From NCBI RefSeq assembly GCF_004348335.1, contig NZ_SMJW01000024.1:1-47184 (forward strand): a stretch of 47,184 nucleotides of DNA. The letters are read 5' to 3'. The position numbers and the translations under genes were made by a program. The notes under the pieces are model-generated. The model ran no database searches, was not told the DNA's origin, and saw only the letters and a program-made list of their open reading frames with translations. Origin of the DNA: Actinomadura bangladeshensis. GTDB lineage: Bacteria > Actinomycetota > Actinomycetes > Streptosporangiales > Streptosporangiaceae. This document shows positions 15,468-24,042 of the stretch, piece by piece. Positions within the stretch are counted from its first letter, which is position 1, and the number at the start of each line of letters is the position of its first letter.

Positions 15468-17537
15468 TCAGCGCAGCCGGCAGGTTCCGGAGCCGGACTT
15501 CGACGGGTCGCTCTCCGAGGTCCCCGTCAGCCGCAGCCGCGCATGGCGGGACGCGCCCGGCGCGGCCTTCGCCCAGACCTCGACCTGGGTGCGGCCCCCC
15601 GCGGGAGCGGTCGCCAGCTCGTTCGGCAGCCACGTCGTCCAGCCCTCACCGGACACGGCGGCCTTCAGGCGGAAGACGTCGGAGGCGTGGTACCCGTCGC
15701 CGCCCCGGCCCGTGTTGCGGAGCGTCATCGTGCACTTGGTCCAGCCGGAGCCGGTCGGGCGCGCGGGGCCCGAGGCCAACCGCACGCCGCGCCGCTGCGG
15801 CCCGGCGCCGTCCAGTGAGCTGATCGCGACCGTGTAGGACAGGACGCCGTGCCGGTCGCGCTTCAGGTCGAGGACGTAGAAGTGCAGCCGGTTCGCCTCG
15901 TCGACGTACTCGTACTCGCTGCCGGAATTCGCGCCCGCGTGGTACAGGGCGTCCGAGAGCTGGCGGTAGTCGCCGATCGTCATCTTCTTCGGCGTCCCGT
16001 CCGGGAGGACGAAGTCGACCTTGTCGATGTCCTGCGGGTTGGCGTCCTTGACCCAGATGAACGGCGCGCGGTCCTGGTTCTTGGTCTTCGCCAGCAGGAC
16101 GCCGGAGTCGGGTGTGAACGAGTCGGTGCCCATCCGGTCGACGACCTCGATGGTGTAGTTGTCGTAACCGCCGCCGTCGCAGAGCGGGTCGGTCCGGGTA
16201 TCGCAGGCGGGGCTCTTGTCGCCGCCATCGCCGAGTCGGAGGTTGATGCCCGCCAGCCCGTTCTTGCCGGGCTCCACAGAACGGGCCGTCACCTTCGCGA
16301 CCACCATGCCGGACGAGGCGAGGGCGTCCCGGTCGAGCTGGAGCACCTTGTCCGGGTCCACCATGCCCAGCTTCATCTTGTTGCGGAGCATGTGCTGCGC
16401 GCCCATGGACCCGCCGCCCGTCGCCGGGATCGTCCAGCGGCTGTGCGGGCCGCCCGGCCCGTTGAACGTGCCGCGGCTGAGCATGTCCCAGGGGCCGCTG
16501 TAGGCGCGGCGCGGCGGGTCGCTGTACGGGTTGTTGTAGTTGTCGCCGATGCCCAGGATGTGGCTGAACTCGTGGGCGTACACCGACATGCCGGAGCTCT
16601 CCGCCTGGGTGGAGGAGACGCCGAAGATGGCGTTCGGCCAGATCGTGGAGCCCGCCTGCCACGACGTCCACGGGATGTAGCGGGTCTTCACCCAGTTCGG
16701 CAGGTTCGGGTCGCCGGGACCCCATTCGTCCGGGACGTTCTCCGGGGTGCCGAACTTCATCTCGCCGAACTCCTGCCAGGTGGAGCTCTCGTCCTGCCCG
16801 GCGCTGAGGAAGAAGACGAAGTCGTACTCGGCCGCCGTCTCCTCACCGACGTCGGAGACCCAGGCGGCACGGGCGTCCGCTCTCAGGTCGCGGCCGCAGG
16901 TGTCGCCGGTCGGGCATCCGGTGCCGCCCTGCATGCCGTCCACGCCGTACTCGTGGTCCTTGGCGGGCATCGTGTAGGCGCCGAACCCGGTCAGGTCGAC
17001 CCCGTACCGGCCGCCGGAGTCCTCCATCCAGTACTCGTGGAGGGTGTGGCCGTGGTTCAGCTTCTGCGGCGTGTTGAGGAAGTCCCGGTAGAACTCGGCG
17101 ACCTCGCCGCGCGGGACGTCCCCGACCCCGACCGGGTTGCCGAAGACGGACGAGTTCTTCGGCTGCGTCACCTCGAACGGCTGGTTCGGGTAGTCGACCA
17201 GGACCACGGCGACGTTGAAGTTCCGCACCGATCCCTTCCGGGCCGGGTCGGCCCAGGACGTGCCGGGGATGGACCGGTAGTCGTCCCACGTCATCGTGTC
17301 GGGAAGCTCGTAGTTCTGCGGGTCGATCGGACGCGGCGCACCGGCCGCGAACGTGCGGGCGGACGGCTGTTCGCGCTGCCACGGCTGGGTCTGCGGCCAG
17401 TGCCGCATCTGCCACGGGTTCGCGGTCGGCTCCGGGATCGGCGGTCTCGGCTGCGCGGCGGCCGGGACGGCGGTCGCGAGCCCCGCGACCAGTCCCAGCG
17501 CCGCCGCGGGCACCAGCAGCATGTTCTTCGCGCGCAT
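15468..17537 (-). CDS. Secreted M6-family (immune inhibitor A-like) metalloprotease
   Basis: A 689-residue exported protein. The signal peptide is MRAKNMLLVPAAALGLVAGL and onward, ending near AAAQP. The zinc site is HEFSH (His322, Glu323, His326) within VYAHEFSHILGIGDNYN, with an M6-type downstream segment GPWDMLSRGTFNGPGGPHSRW. Upstream of the zinc site the WQEFGEMKFGTPENVPDEWG region fits M6 relatives. The last ~110 residues form a beta-rich CARDB/NPCBM-like module (VSGEGWTTWLPNEL, VWAKAAPGASRHARLRL). The ATG at 17537 follows GGGGAGAC, a suitable ribosome site. It is expected to degrade extracellular protein. A strong hairpin follows the gene. Confidence 0.88.
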   Translation of the reverse strand: MRAKNMLLVPAAALGLVAGLATAVPAAAQPRPPIPEPTANPWQMRHWPQTQPWQREQPSARTFAAGAPRPIDPQNYELPDTMTWDDYRSIPGTSWADPARKGSVRNFNVAVVLVDYPNQPFEVTQPKNSSVFGNPVGVGDVPRGEVAEFYRDFLNTPQKLNHGHTLHEYWMEDSGGRYGVDLTGFGAYTMPAKDHEYGVDGMQGGTGCPTGDTCGRDLRADARAAWVSDVGEETAAEYDFVFFLSAGQDESSTWQEFGEMKFGTPENVPDEWGPGDPNLPNWVKTRYIPWTSWQAGSTIWPNAIFGVSSTQAESSGMSVYAHEFSHILGIGDNYNNPYSDPPRRAYSGPWDMLSRGTFNGPGGPHSRWTIPATGGGSMGAQHMLRNKMKLGMVDPDKVLQLDRDALASSGMVVAKVTARSVEPGKNGLAGINLRLGDGGDKSPACDTRTDPLCDGGGYDNYTIEVVDRMGTDSFTPDSGVLLAKTKNQDRAPFIWVKDANPQDIDKVDFVLPDGTPKKMTIGDYRQLSDALYHAGANSGSEYEYVDEANRLHFYVLDLKRDRHGVLSYTVAISSLDGAGPQRRGVRLASGPARPTGSGWTKCTMTLRNTGRGGDGYHASDVFRLKAAVSGEGWTTWLPNELATAPAGGRTQVEVWAKAAPGASRHARLRLTGTSESDPSKSGSGTCRLR

Positions 17538-17659
17538 GTCTCCCCTACCTCTCCGGTGGGTTGCTGAGAGGTAGGTAAGAACAGCCCGTTCCGTCCCGCT
17601 AGGGCCGACTTAGCCGATCTTGCGTCGAATGTCCTGGCAGGTCGCGCGGGGCGCCCAGG

Positions 17660-18142
17660 TCACAGCGGGAGTCGGCGCGCGGCGACGACGATGCCGTCCT
17701 CGTCGCTGTAGAGCCAGTCGCCCGGACGGAACTCCACGCCGCCGAACGACACCGGGACGTCCACCTCGCCGGCGCCGTCCTTGGCGCTCTTGCGCGGGTT
17801 CGAGCCGAGCGCCTTCGCGCCGAGGTCGAGCTCGCCGATCGCCGCCACGTCCCGGACCGCGCCGTTGATCACCACGCCGGACCAGCCGTTCGCCACCGCC
17901 GCCGCGGCGATCATGTCGCCCATCAGCGCGGACGCCAGCGACCCGGCGCCGTCCACGACCAGCACGCGGCCCTCGCCCGGGGAGTTCAGGAGCTTCTTCA
18001 CCAGGCCGTTGTCGCGGTGGCAGCGCACGGTCGAGACCGGGCCGGCGAACCTCGCCCGCGCGCCGTACTGGCGGAACTGCGTCTCGCAGCTGCGCAGCTC
18101 GTCCCCGAAGTCGTCGATGAGGTCAGCGGTCGCGAAGTCCAT
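17660..18142 (-). CDS. rraA: RraA family protein (4-hydroxy-4-methyl-2-oxoglutarate aldolase / RNase E regulator-like)
   Basis: A 160-residue protein, the usual length for RraA. Landmarks are [11 protein letters not shown], the central [25 protein letters not shown], and [13 protein letters not shown], where the R-D pair is the conserved substrate/metal region of the family. Members act as class II HMG/CHA aldolases or, in some bacteria, bind RNase E. Which applies cannot be told from sequence. The gene lies 27 nt downstream of the Lrp gene on the same strand, so they may be co-transcribed. Confidence 0.88.
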   Translation of the reverse strand: MDFATADLIDDFGDELRSCETQFRQYGARARFAGPVSTVRCHRDNGLVKKLLNSPGEGRVLVVDGAGSLASALMGDMIAAAAVANGWSGVVINGAVRDVAAIGELDLGAKALGSNPRKSAKDGAGEVDVPVSFGGVEFRPGDWLYSDEDGIVVAARRLPL

Positions 18143-18169
18143 GACCGCAGCCTACTGAACGGTAACCCG

Positions 18170-18628
18170 TCAGCCGGAAGGCGCGTCGGTGGGACGGCCG
18201 ATCAGCCGCGACAGGACGATCGAGGTCTTCGTCGCGGTGATGTTGTCCTCGCGGCGCAGCCGTTCGAGGGCCTGCTCCAGATGCTGGATGTCGCGGGCCC
18301 GCACGTGCACGAGCGCGCTCGCGTCGCCGCTGATCGTGTACGCCGCGACGACCTCCGGGTGGCCGCGGACGCTGGAGTAGATCTCCTCCGGGGACGTCGC
18401 GCCCGTGCAGAAGATCTCGATGAACGCCTCGGTGGTCCAGCCGAGCGCGGCCGGATCGACCACCGCGGCGAAGCCATTGATCACGCCGTCCGAGCGCAGC
18501 CGGTCGACCCGCCGCTTCACCGCCGGGGCCGAGAGCCCGACCTTGTCGCCGATCTGCGCGTACGAGGCGCGGCCGTCCTCCAGGAGCCGCGCAACGATTC
18601 GACGGTCGAGCTCGTCAAGACGCAACAA
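18170..18628 (-). CDS. Lrp/AsnC family transcriptional regulator
   Basis: A 152-residue protein. Residues about 4-60 form the AsnC-type winged helix (LDELDRRIVARLLEDGRASY, then VGLSAPAVKRRVDRL); residues 65-145 form the RAM amino-acid-binding domain, including HPEVVAAYTISGDASALVHV. The apparent start is TTG, with two TTG codons in tandem at 18628 and 18625 and no ATG or GTG nearby in frame. It diverges from rocD with 176 nt between them. In actinobacteria this arrangement usually means that the regulator controls the ornithine aminotransferase gene in response to an amino acid, which is inference here. Confidence 0.88.
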   Translation of the reverse strand: MLRLDELDRRIVARLLEDGRASYAQIGDKVGLSAPAVKRRVDRLRSDGVINGFAAVVDPAALGWTTEAFIEIFCTGATSPEEIYSSVRGHPEVVAAYTISGDASALVHVRARDIQHLEQALERLRREDNITATKTSIVLSRLIGRPTDAPSG

Positions 18629-18804
18629 ATAACACCCCCGAAGTCGGTTTTCGTCATTGGTCGACGGTCATTTCCGAACATACGCTGGGAAGCGGACCGG
18701 CGGCCACCCGACCCGGCCGGCCCTCTCCCCTCGGCACCGGACGCGCGTCCGGTGTCCCAGCCATGCCCGGCCCGACCGGCCGGGCCGAGCCGCGAAGGAG
18801 CGTC
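18629..18804. promoter_or_regulatory. Divergent lrp-rocD control region
   Basis: A 176-nt space between divergent start codons, with a locally AT-richer segment around 18629-18690 that should hold both promoters and the Lrp-type sites. I see no perfect palindrome, so no operator is pinned down. Confidence 0.4.
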
Positions 18805-19998
18805 GTGACGCAAACCGACCAGCTGCGAGCGATGTCCGAGGACCACAGCGCGCACAACTACCATCCCCTCCCGATCGTGGTCGCCGAAGCGGACGGCGTG
18901 TGGCTGACCGGCGTGGACGGCCGCCGCTACCTCGACATGCTGGCCGCCTACTCGGCCGTCAACTTCGGCCACCGCAACCCCCGCCTCACCGAGGCCGCCA
19001 AGCGCCAGCTCGACCGCGTCACGCTCGTCAGCCGCGCCTTCGACCACGACCAGTTCGGCCCGTTCGCCGCCGAGCTGGCCGAGCTGTGCGGCAAGGACAT
19101 GGTCCTGCCGATGAACAGCGGCGCCGAGGCCGTCGAGACCGCCCTGAAGACCGCCCGCAAGTGGGGCTACGAGGTCAAGGGCGTCCCGGCCGACCAGGCG
19201 AACATCATCACGTTCGAGGGCAACTTCCACGGCCGCACCACCACGATCATCAGCTTCTCCACCGATCCGGACGCCCGCGACTCCTACGGCCCCTACACGC
19301 CCGGCTTCCGGACCGTCCCGTACGGGGACGCCGAGGCGCTCAAGGCCGCGATGGACGGCTCCACGGTCGGCGTGCTGATCGAGCCGATCCAGGGCGAGGC
19401 CGGCGTGAACGTCCCGCCGAGCGGGTTCCTGCGCGCGGTCCGCGACCTGTGCACCGCGGGCGGCTCGCTGATGATCGCGGACGAGATCCAGTCGGGCCTC
19501 GGCCGTACCGGCACCACGTTCGCCGTCGAGCACGAGGGCGTCGTCCCCGACGTCTACGTCCTCGGCAAGGCCCTCGGCGGCGGCATCATGCCGGTCTCCG
19601 CCGTCGTCGCCGACCGCGACGTCCTCGGGGTCTTCAAGCCGGGCCAGCACGGCTCGACGTTCGGCGGCAACCCGCTCGCCTGCGCCATCGGCCGCGAGGT
19701 CATCGCGATGCTCAGGACCGGCGAGTTCCAGGAGCGCTCCCGCACCCTCGGCGCGCACATGCACGAGCGCCTCGGCCACCTGCCGAGCGACCTCGTCCGC
19801 GAGGTCCGCGGCCGCGGCCTGTGGGCCGGCGTCGAACTGCACGGCAAGGCCCGCCCGGTCAGCGAGCGCCTCATGGACCTCGGCGTCCTGGCCAAGGAGA
19901 CCCACGAGACCACCCTCCGCCTGGCGCCCCCGCTGATCATCGAGCGCGAGGACCTCGACTGGGCCCTGGACCAGCTCGAGATCGCCCTGAAGGGCTGA
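18805..19998 (+). CDS. rocD: Ornithine--oxo-acid aminotransferase
   Basis: A 397-residue class III PLP aminotransferase. Typical OAT features in order: HNYHPLPIVV at the N-terminus, YLDMLAAYSAVNFGHRNP, LPMNSGAEAVETALK, FEGNFHGRTTTIISFSTDP, EPIQGEAGVNVP, DEIQSGLGRTG, LGKALGGG with the Schiff-base lysine, and HGSTFGGNPLAC. It converts ornithine and 2-oxoglutarate to glutamate semialdehyde and glutamate (arginine catabolism or proline synthesis). The GTG at 18805 has GAAGGAG just upstream (18794-18800); a longer frame from 18763 lacks this support. Control by the divergent Lrp regulator is likely, and a strong hairpin follows. Confidence 0.93.
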   Translation: MTQTDQLRAMSEDHSAHNYHPLPIVVAEADGVWLTGVDGRRYLDMLAAYSAVNFGHRNPRLTEAAKRQLDRVTLVSRAFDHDQFGPFAAELAELCGKDMVLPMNSGAEAVETALKTARKWGYEVKGVPADQANIITFEGNFHGRTTTIISFSTDPDARDSYGPYTPGFRTVPYGDAEALKAAMDGSTVGVLIEPIQGEAGVNVPPSGFLRAVRDLCTAGGSLMIADEIQSGLGRTGTTFAVEHEGVVPDVYVLGKALGGGIMPVSAVVADRDVLGVFKPGQHGSTFGGNPLACAIGREVIAMLRTGEFQERSRTLGAHMHERLGHLPSDLVREVRGRGLWAGVELHGKARPVSERLMDLGVLAKETHETTLRLAPPLIIEREDLDWALDQLEIALKG

Positions 19999-20009
19999 CC
20001 CCCGAGTCA

Positions 20010-20045
20010 GAGACACCGCCGGTCAATGGCGCCCGGCGGTGTTTC
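20010..20045 (+). terminator. Terminator of rocD
   Basis: A 13-bp stem (20010-20022 with 20033-20045, one G-T wobble) and a 10-nt loop, 11 nt after the rocD stop; the right arm ends in GTTTC. Confidence 0.7.
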
Positions 20046-20138
20046 GCTCGTTAACACGAACCCGCGAGGGGTCAAAGACTCGGTCGGCGGGCGCGCGGCG
20101 CGGCGGCTCGCAACGGCCGCGGCGGCAGTGTGGGCGGC

Positions 20139-21107
20139 ATGCTGCGGAACAGGAGTCGGCGCCGGGTCGTCATCGGCTGCGGAGGGCTGGCGTTGGGCGT
20201 GCTGGTGCTGCTCGCGGGCGGACTCTACCTGCTGCAACGCGCGTACAACGGGGAGGTCCAGCGGGTCGCGGGGGCGCTGCCCACCGGGGCCGGGCGGCCG
20301 TCGGCCTCCGGGCGCGGGGAGAACTGGCTGCTGATCGGGTCCGACCGGCGCGCCGACATCCCGTCGATGGGCGCGCGGGCCGACACGATCATGCTGGTGC
20401 ACCTGTCGGGGCGCGGCGACCGGGTGTCGCTGATCTCCATCCCGCGGGACGGCTGGGTGCCCGTCCCCGGGCACGGCACCACGAAGATCAACGCGGCCTT
20501 CGCGTACGGCGGGCCGTCGCTGCTGGTCCGCACGGTGGAGGGGCTCACGCACGTCCGGATCGACCACTACGCCAGCCTCGACTTCGGCGGGTTCGTGAAG
20601 ATGACGGACGCGCTCGGCGGCGTCGACGTCACCATCACCGAGGACACCTTCGACCCGATGCACGACCGGCACTGGAAGGCCGGGCACCAGCACCTGGACG
20701 GCACGGAGGCGCTCGACTTCGTCCGGCAGCGCTGGAACCTGCCGGCCGGCGACCTGGACCGGATCAAGCGGCAGCAGGCGTTCCTGCACGCGCTCGCGGC
20801 CAAGGCCCTCGACACCCGCAACCCGCTCAAGATCGACCGGTTCATCCGGGCGGTGACCCGCTCGGTGAGCGTGGACGACTCGGTGACCGCCGGCACGCTG
20901 CGCGGGCTCGCGCACCGGCTGCTGAAGACGTCGCTGATGGAGTACCTGACCACCCCGGTCGCGCGGCCGGCCGAGCGCGACGGGCAGAGTGTCGTACTCC
21001 TGGACGATGATGGCGTGCGGGCGCTCTTCACCGCCGTCCGGGAGGACCGGGTGGGCGACTACGTGACCCGCAACGGCGCGGCCAACTCGGTGGACGCCGT
21101 CCGATAG
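20139..21107 (+). CDS. LytR-CpsA-Psr (LCP) family protein
   Basis: About 322 residues. One N-terminal membrane anchor (about residues 10-30) follows an Arg-rich cytoplasmic start. The extracellular LCP domain has the family hallmarks: LLIGSDRR, RADTIMLVHL, SIPRDGWV, INAAFAYGG, HYASLDFGGFVKMTDALGGV, and DFVRQRWNLPAGDLDRIKRQQ with the conserved arginines that bind the pyrophosphate lipid. LCP enzymes transfer polymers such as arabinogalactan, teichoic acid or capsule from a lipid carrier to peptidoglycan. The start may be GTG 20130 or ATG 20139; neither has a good ribosome site. No other wall-polymer genes are nearby. Confidence 0.88.
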   Translation: MLRNRSRRRVVIGCGGLALGVLVLLAGGLYLLQRAYNGEVQRVAGALPTGAGRPSASGRGENWLLIGSDRRADIPSMGARADTIMLVHLSGRGDRVSLISIPRDGWVPVPGHGTTKINAAFAYGGPSLLVRTVEGLTHVRIDHYASLDFGGFVKMTDALGGVDVTITEDTFDPMHDRHWKAGHQHLDGTEALDFVRQRWNLPAGDLDRIKRQQAFLHALAAKALDTRNPLKIDRFIRAVTRSVSVDDSVTAGTLRGLAHRLLKTSLMEYLTTPVARPAERDGQSVVLLDDDGVRALFTAVREDRVGDYVTRNGAANSVDAVR

Positions 21108-21213
21108 TCCTCCTGACCTGCGGGGACATACCGTCCTCCACCCCCACCCACCACCATTCAAAGGACGAGCTCCGCTCGAAGCCCCATAAAGGGTGACGTG
21201 CTCGGTCCGCGTG

Positions 21214-21235
21214 GATTAGTCTGAGTGGACTAATC
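21214..21235 (+). promoter_or_regulatory. Perfect palindromic operator of the PadR regulator
   Basis: GATTAGTC-TGAGTG-GACTAATC, two perfect 8-bp arms around a 6-bp spacer, lying 24 nt before the PadR start at 21260. It is also an AT-rich island in a GC-rich setting, so it probably overlaps the promoter and mediates autoregulation. Confidence 0.6.
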
Positions 21236-21259
21236 GACGCCGACCATAGGCACGCCACC

Positions 21260-21886
21260 ATGTCCCGACCACTCACACCGCTCGCGCTGACCGTGCTGCG
21301 GATGCTGTGCGACCGGCCCATGCATCCCTACGAGATGCAGCAGCGCATCCGCGACCACGCCTACGACCAGGCCGTCAAGATCACGCACGGGTCGCTGTAC
21401 CACTCGGTGGAGCGGCTCGCCGCCGCCGGGCTGATCGAACCGCTGGAGACGAGCCGGGAGGGCCGCCGGCCCGAGCGCACCATCTACGCCGTGACCGCCG
21501 CCGGGCGGGACGCCGCGCAGATGCGGCTCGCCGAGCTGCTGCGCCACCCCGCCGCGGAGTTCCCGCTGTTCGGCACCGGGCTCGCATTCGTCAACCTCCT
21601 GCCGGAGGACGAGGTCGCCCGGCTGCTGCGCGGCCGCACGGTCGCGCTGGAGGCCGCGCTCGCCGGCCACCAGACGGCGCACGACTCGCTGCGCAAGCAG
21701 GGCCTCGACCGCTACAAGCTCCTCGACCAGGAATGGCTGATCGCGCGGTTGCGCGCCGAGCTGGAGTTCGTGCGGGGCGTGGTCGACGACCTGGAGTCCG
21801 GCCGGCTCACCTGGAAGGACGACGAGGTGCAGATCCGCTGCCACTCGCGGCCACGACCACGCCATGACGACAAGGGGGACTCATGA
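21260..21886 (+). CDS. PadR family transcriptional regulator
   Basis: A 208-residue protein. The PadR winged helix is at residues about 5-85: LTPLALTVLRMLCDRPMHPYEMQQ, then KITHGSLYHSVERLAAAGLIEPL and the wing with RRPERTIYAVTAAG. The C-terminal half is helical (Vir_act_alpha_C-like), with VVDDLESGRLTWKDDE. The gene overlaps the next gene by ATGA (21883-21886), so the regulator and exporter are co-translated. PadR repressors of this arrangement normally sense a substrate of the adjacent exporter. A perfect palindrome lies at its promoter. Confidence 0.92.
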   Translation: MSRPLTPLALTVLRMLCDRPMHPYEMQQRIRDHAYDQAVKITHGSLYHSVERLAAAGLIEPLETSREGRRPERTIYAVTAAGRDAAQMRLAELLRHPAAEFPLFGTGLAFVNLLPEDEVARLLRGRTVALEAALAGHQTAHDSLRKQGLDRYKLLDQEWLIARLRAELEFVRGVVDDLESGRLTWKDDEVQIRCHSRPRPRHDDKGDS

Positions 21887-23499
21887 GCAAATGGCGCGGA
21901 AATCCCTGGGCGATCCTGCTCACGCTCTCCCTGGGATTCTTCATGACGCTGCTCGACCTGACGATCGTGAACATCGCGATCCCGAGCATGACCGAGAAGC
22001 TGGACGCCTCGCTGGACGAGGTGCTGTGGGTCGTCAACGCCTACATCCTGGTGCTGGCGGTGCTGCTGATCACCGCCGGCCGGCTGGGCGACCTGTGGGG
22101 CAAGAAGAACCTGTTCATCGCCGGGGTGGCGCTGTTCACGCTGTCGAGCCTGGCGTGCGGCGTCGCGCAGGACCCGACGCAGCTGATCATCGCCCGCGGG
22201 GTGCAGGGGCTCGGCGCCGCGCTGCTGATGCCGCAGACGATGTCGATCATCATCGGGGTGTTCCCGGCGGAGCGGCGCGGCGCCGCGCTCGGCGTGTGGG
22301 GCGCGGTGGCCGGGGTGTCCACGATCGCCGGCCCGACCGTCGGCGGGCTGCTGGTCACCAGCCTCGACTGGCGGTGGATCTTCTTCGTGAACCTGCCGAT
22401 CGGCATCCTGGTGCTGGCGATGGCCGTGCCGATCCTGCCCGGCCACACCCGGACCGTCCGGCACCGGTTCGACGTCGTCGGGGTGCTGCTGGCGTCCGCC
22501 GCGCTGTTCTGCCTCACGTTCGCGCTCACCGAGGGCCAGAAGTACGACTGGAACGAGGGCATCTGGGGTCTGATCGCCGCCGGGCTCGCGCTGTTCGCCG
22601 TCTTCGTCGTGCAGCAGCGCTCCAAGCAGGACGGTGAGCCGCTCGTCCCGTTCTCGCTGTTCAAGGACCGCAACTTCACCGTCCTGAACCTCGTCGGCGC
22701 GGCCGTCTCGGTCGGCATGATCGGCATGTTCCTGCCGATGACGATCTACCTGCAGTCGGTGCTGGGCTTCAGCGCCCTCAAGGCGGGCCTCGTCATGGCG
22801 CCGTCGTCGGTGGTGTCGATGTTCCTCGCGCCCGTCGCCGGACGGCTGTCCGACCGGATCGGCGGCAAGTTCATCCTGATGGCCGGGCTCACCCTCTACG
22901 GCCTCGGCATGGTCTGGGTCGTCCTCGTCGCCGAGGTCGGGACCGACTGGAAGGCGTTCATCCCGGCGCTCGTCGTGGCCGGGCTCGGCATCGGCGGCGT
23001 GTTCGCGCCGATGGCGACCGAGGCGACCCGCAACGTCCCGCCGCGCCTGGCCGGCGCCGCGTCCGGCGTCAACAACACGATCCGGCAGGTCGGGTCGGTG
23101 CTGGGCAGCGCGGCGGTCGGCGCCGTGCTGCAGAACCAGCTCGCGTCCGCGCTGCGGGACGAGGCCGCGGCCCGCTCCGCCGCGCTCCCGGCGAACATCC
23201 GCCCCGGCTTCGTGCAGGGCTTCACGGACGCGGCCAAGAGCGGCCTGGAGGTCGGCGCGGGCCAGGACGGCGCGAAGCAGCAGCTCCCGCCGGGCCTCCC
23301 GCCGAACGTCGCGCACCGCGTCCACGAGCTGGCCGGGCAGGTCTTCTCGCACGGCTTCGTGCACGCGATGAAGCCGACGATGTGGCTGCCGATCGCGGTC
23401 ATCCTGCTGAGCGCCGCCGCGTGCCTCACCCTGAAGGGCCACAAGAGCAACGCGGCCCCGGCCCGGCTCGACGCGGAACCCGCCCCGATGGCGTCCTGA
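21883..23499 (+). CDS. DHA2 (EmrB/QacA) family MFS exporter
   Basis: A 538-residue, 14-segment transporter. DHA2 signatures: FMTLLDLTIVNIAIPSM (motif D1), GRLGDLWGKKNLF (motif A), RGVQGLGAALLMPQTMSII (motif B) and GAVAGVSTIAGPTVGGLLVTSLDWRWIFFVNLPIG (motif C). A soluble insert of about 65 residues precedes the last membrane segment (around 425-490), rich in Gly, Pro and Lys. It is expected to export drugs or lipophilic cations by proton antiport. It is translationally coupled to the PadR gene. Its stop lies only 6 nt from the stop of the convergent DUF6113-like gene. Confidence 0.92.
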   Translation: MSKWRGNPWAILLTLSLGFFMTLLDLTIVNIAIPSMTEKLDASLDEVLWVVNAYILVLAVLLITAGRLGDLWGKKNLFIAGVALFTLSSLACGVAQDPTQLIIARGVQGLGAALLMPQTMSIIIGVFPAERRGAALGVWGAVAGVSTIAGPTVGGLLVTSLDWRWIFFVNLPIGILVLAMAVPILPGHTRTVRHRFDVVGVLLASAALFCLTFALTEGQKYDWNEGIWGLIAAGLALFAVFVVQQRSKQDGEPLVPFSLFKDRNFTVLNLVGAAVSVGMIGMFLPMTIYLQSVLGFSALKAGLVMAPSSVVSMFLAPVAGRLSDRIGGKFILMAGLTLYGLGMVWVVLVAEVGTDWKAFIPALVVAGLGIGGVFAPMATEATRNVPPRLAGAASGVNNTIRQVGSVLGSAAVGAVLQNQLASALRDEAAARSAALPANIRPGFVQGFTDAAKSGLEVGAGQDGAKQQLPPGLPPNVAHRVHELAGQVFSHGFVHAMKPTMWLPIAVILLSAAACLTLKGHKSNAAPARLDAEPAPMAS

Positions 23500-23505
23500 C
23501 CGGCA

Positions 23506-24042
23506 CTACTCGCGGATACGGCCCGCCCTGCCGAGGAGCCAGTCTCCCGGCGGGCGGGCCGGCGGCACCGTCATGACGCCCGCCACGGCGGCGAGCATGC
23601 CGCCGATGATGAACAGGTACCCGGCCGTCGTGCCGGGGACGACGAGGTCCCCCTCGCCGCGGCGCATCGACATGACGAAGACCACGACGCCCCACACCAC
23701 CGCGGGGACCGTCGCGCCGAGCCGCCCGCCCATCCCGAGCCCGGCCAGCCGGGCCATCGCGAAGACCAGCGCCACCAGGACGATCGCCGCGACCGGGACG
23801 GGGCCGACGCTCCAGTCCTGGGCGAACGAGCCGACCACGCCGAACACCCCGCCGAGCAGGCCGAGGGCGGCGTAGGCGGCACCGGACACGAACGCGTCCA
23901 GCGGGCCCTCGCCCGCCCTGGTCAGACCGGGGGCGTCGCCCTCCGCCGGGAGGCCGTCCTTGGCGAGGCCGACCCGCGCCTCGTCGTCGTCCTTATGCAC
24001 GGAAGTCAGGCTACCGGGGGGATGGGCGGCCCCCCACGTCAC
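23506..24042 (-). CDS. DUF6113-like membrane protein
   Basis: A 178-residue protein with a charged N-terminal 50 residues and four predicted membrane segments (about 52-72, 79-98, 108-124, 139-158). It resembles the DUF6113 proteins often found next to mshB in actinomycetes; no activity is known. Its GTG start at 24042 overlaps the mshB stop as GTGA, so it is translated as a coupled second gene. A later GTG at 24000 is possible but would not be coupled. Confidence 0.7.
   Translation of the reverse strand: MTWGAAHPPGSLTSVHKDDDEARVGLAKDGLPAEGDAPGLTRAGEGPLDAFVSGAAYAALGLLGGVFGVVGSFAQDWSVGPVPVAAIVLVALVFAMARLAGLGMGGRLGATVPAVVWGVVVFVMSMRRGEGDLVVPGTTAGYLFIIGGMLAAVAGVMTVPPARPPGDWLLGRAGRIRE

Noticed and set aside
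21712..23442. A 576-residue minus-strand open frame opposite the DHA2 exporter
   Set aside because: Low-complexity His/Arg/Asp-rich shadow of a clear transporter gene; no domain.
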